A stretch of 5,764 nucleotides of DNA from Porticoccaceae bacterium. Its GTDB lineage: Bacteria; Pseudomonadota; Gammaproteobacteria; Pseudomonadales; Porticoccaceae. This document shows positions 4,707 to 5,764 of this stretch, one piece after another. The notes beneath the pieces are model-generated. The model did not search any database and was not told where the DNA came from. It was given only the letters and a program-made list of their open reading frames with translations. The translations under genes were made by a program, and so were the position numbers. Every line of letters starts with the position of its first letter. Position 1 is the first letter of the stretch. Where the stretch lies: contig DLXZ01000195.1 in the NCBI GenBank assembly GCA_003448675.1, positions 14,934 to 20,697 of the forward strand, in the 5' to 3' direction.

Positions 4707-5764
4707 CTAGCTCACTTCAATCAGTTCGACTGTTCCATCCGGTAGTACTTCGGCGATATGTCCATCCGGCTCATCCATAAAGATGGCTACCAAGACCCAG
4801 ACAAACACGGCGCAGCCGCCGATCACCATAAAAAACACCTGAGGCGAGACGAAAGACAACACGGTAAGGAAGCACACCGCACCGACATTGCCGTAGGCGC
4901 CAGTCATGCCAGCGATTTGCCCGGTCATACGACGTTTGATCAGTGGCACCATGGCGAACACCGCGCCCTCCCCAGCCTGGACAAAGAAAGAACAGAACAT
5001 CGTGGCTATAACGGCTGCGGGTATCCACCAGCTGCTATCAACCCGTGACAACAGGAAATAACCCGCCATCAACCCACACAGTAGAACCAACATGGTGCCC
5101 TTGCGACTGAACTTATCACTGATCACCCCACCCATGGGACGCGCCACCAGGTTCATAAAGGCATAGCCCGCCGCCAACATCCCCGCCTGGGCCTGGGTGA
5201 TGCCGGATTCGGAGAAGGTGTCAAAAAAGAACAACGGTAACATAGACACCACCGCCAGCTCGGAACCAAAGGTCACGAAATAAGCCACATTCAAGACCGC
5301 TACCTGCTTAAAGCGATAACGATGAATCTCGGGCACTGTCTCGGTAAACACATGCTTGTTGACCTGCCACATATGCCAGAACTGGTAGACAAACATGGCT
5401 ATCAGCGCGCAATACACCAAATTAGCCCCGAACCCATCGAGCAAGGCAAGGTTACTCGGCCCCAGCTTCCAGGTTAAAACCGCTAGCGCTGCATACATGG
5501 GGATATTCATGAATGCATATAAATAGAAATCGCCCTTGCTGGTCACCTCCATGGCGCCGGTTTTTTTTGGCTTGAAATACGTTGAGCCCTTGGGCGTATT
5601 GCTCACCGAAAAGTAATAAACCACCGAATAAACCAAAGCCAGACAACCCGTGGCCGCCACTGCCCAGCGCCATCCATCATCGCCGCCAAACCAGGCGGCG
5701 ATCAGTGGCACGGTCATGGCCGCGGCGGCGGAGCCAAAGTTACCCCAGCCGCCGTAAATGCCTT
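4707..5764 (-). CDS. nasA: NarK/NasA-family nitrate/nitrite MFS transporter, 5'-truncated by the window
   Basis: Inner-membrane major facilitator of the nitrate/nitrite porter family. The frame is open through 5764, leaving 351 residues plus a stop visible; the first four or so transmembrane helices lie outside. Counting from the first complete codon (5762), [15 protein letters not shown] (1-15) is the first nitrate signature, and [12 protein letters not shown] (285-296) is the second, both glycine-rich with a central Asn as the family requires. [20 protein letters not shown] (about 161-180) and the MFS loop [16 protein letters not shown] (207-222) also fit. Two extra hydrophobic stretches (about 79-99 and 113-133) lie between the two halves. 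The acidic tail ends at ELIEVS. The pairing with the downstream PP2C/kinase favours an assimilatory NasA role over respiratory NarK, but this is inference. An internal ATG at 5717 is not the start. Confidence 0.92.
   Translation of the reverse strand, partial: GIYGGWGNFGSAAAAMTVPLIAAWFGGDDGWRWAVAATGCLALVYSVVYYFSVSNTPKGSTYFKPKKTGAMEVTSKGDFYLYAFMNIPMYAALAVLTWKLGPSNLALLDGFGANLVYCALIAMFVYQFWHMWQVNKHVFTETVPEIHRYRFKQVAVLNVAYFVTFGSELAVVSMLPLFFFDTFSESGITQAQAGMLAAGYAFMNLVARPMGGVISDKFSRKGTMLVLLCGLMAGYFLLSRVDSSWWIPAAVIATMFCSFFVQAGEGAVFAMVPLIKRRMTGQIAGMTGAYGNVGAVCFLTVLSFVSPQVFFMVIGGCAVFVWVLVAIFMDEPDGHIAEVLPDGTVELIEVS

Noticed and set aside
3925..4710. Several plus-strand open frames opposite the PP2C/kinase and transporter genes.
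   Set aside because: No recognisable domains; the opposite strand carries well-conserved motifs throughout.

Overview
All recognisable genes lie on the minus strand, so transcription runs from right (5764) to left (1). Protein content points to a gammaproteobacterium: a Can-type beta-carbonic anhydrase that aligns residue for residue with the E. coli enzyme over its catalytic core, a short DUF445 membrane protein, and a NasA-type nitrate transporter followed by a PP2C/Ser-Thr kinase fusion. That last pair is, as I recall it, the arrangement in Pseudomonas nitrate-assimilation clusters. The genus cannot be fixed from this window; a marine relative of the Cellvibrionales or Pseudomonadales is a guess from overall similarity.

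Layout, in transcription order. (1) 5764-4707: 3' part of a NarK/NasA-family nitrate/nitrite MFS transporter, 5' end outside the window. (2) 4674-2962: a 570-residue bifunctional protein with an N-terminal PP2C phosphatase, a C-terminal Ser/Thr kinase and a C-terminal membrane anchor, only 32 nt after the transporter and probably cotranscribed. (3) 2961-2740: intergenic region with a good sigma70-like promoter and a leader of about 100 nt carrying G-tracts and a small hairpin. (4) 2739-2140: beta-carbonic anhydrase can, apparently using a TTG start. (5) 2063-1302: exported SAM-dependent methyltransferase-like protein (COG4798 type) with its own RBS. (6) 1306-1205: a short frame downstream of the methyltransferase that reads like the C-terminal tail of a lost gene (tentative). 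(7) 1182-595: short DUF445 membrane protein. (8) 594-376: intergenic DNA without a convincing gene. (9) 375-22: small secreted protein with one EF-hand-like calcium loop.

Functionally, the transporter and the phosphatase/kinase form the clearest unit: nitrate uptake coupled to a membrane-tethered protein carrying opposing phosphorylation activities. The genes that often accompany them (nirBD, nasC) are not downstream here, where carbonic anhydrase begins a separate unit, so they may lie upstream of the window or elsewhere. The remaining genes look like independent housekeeping or cell-envelope genes. No RNA gene, IS element, CRISPR array, integrase or origin was seen.
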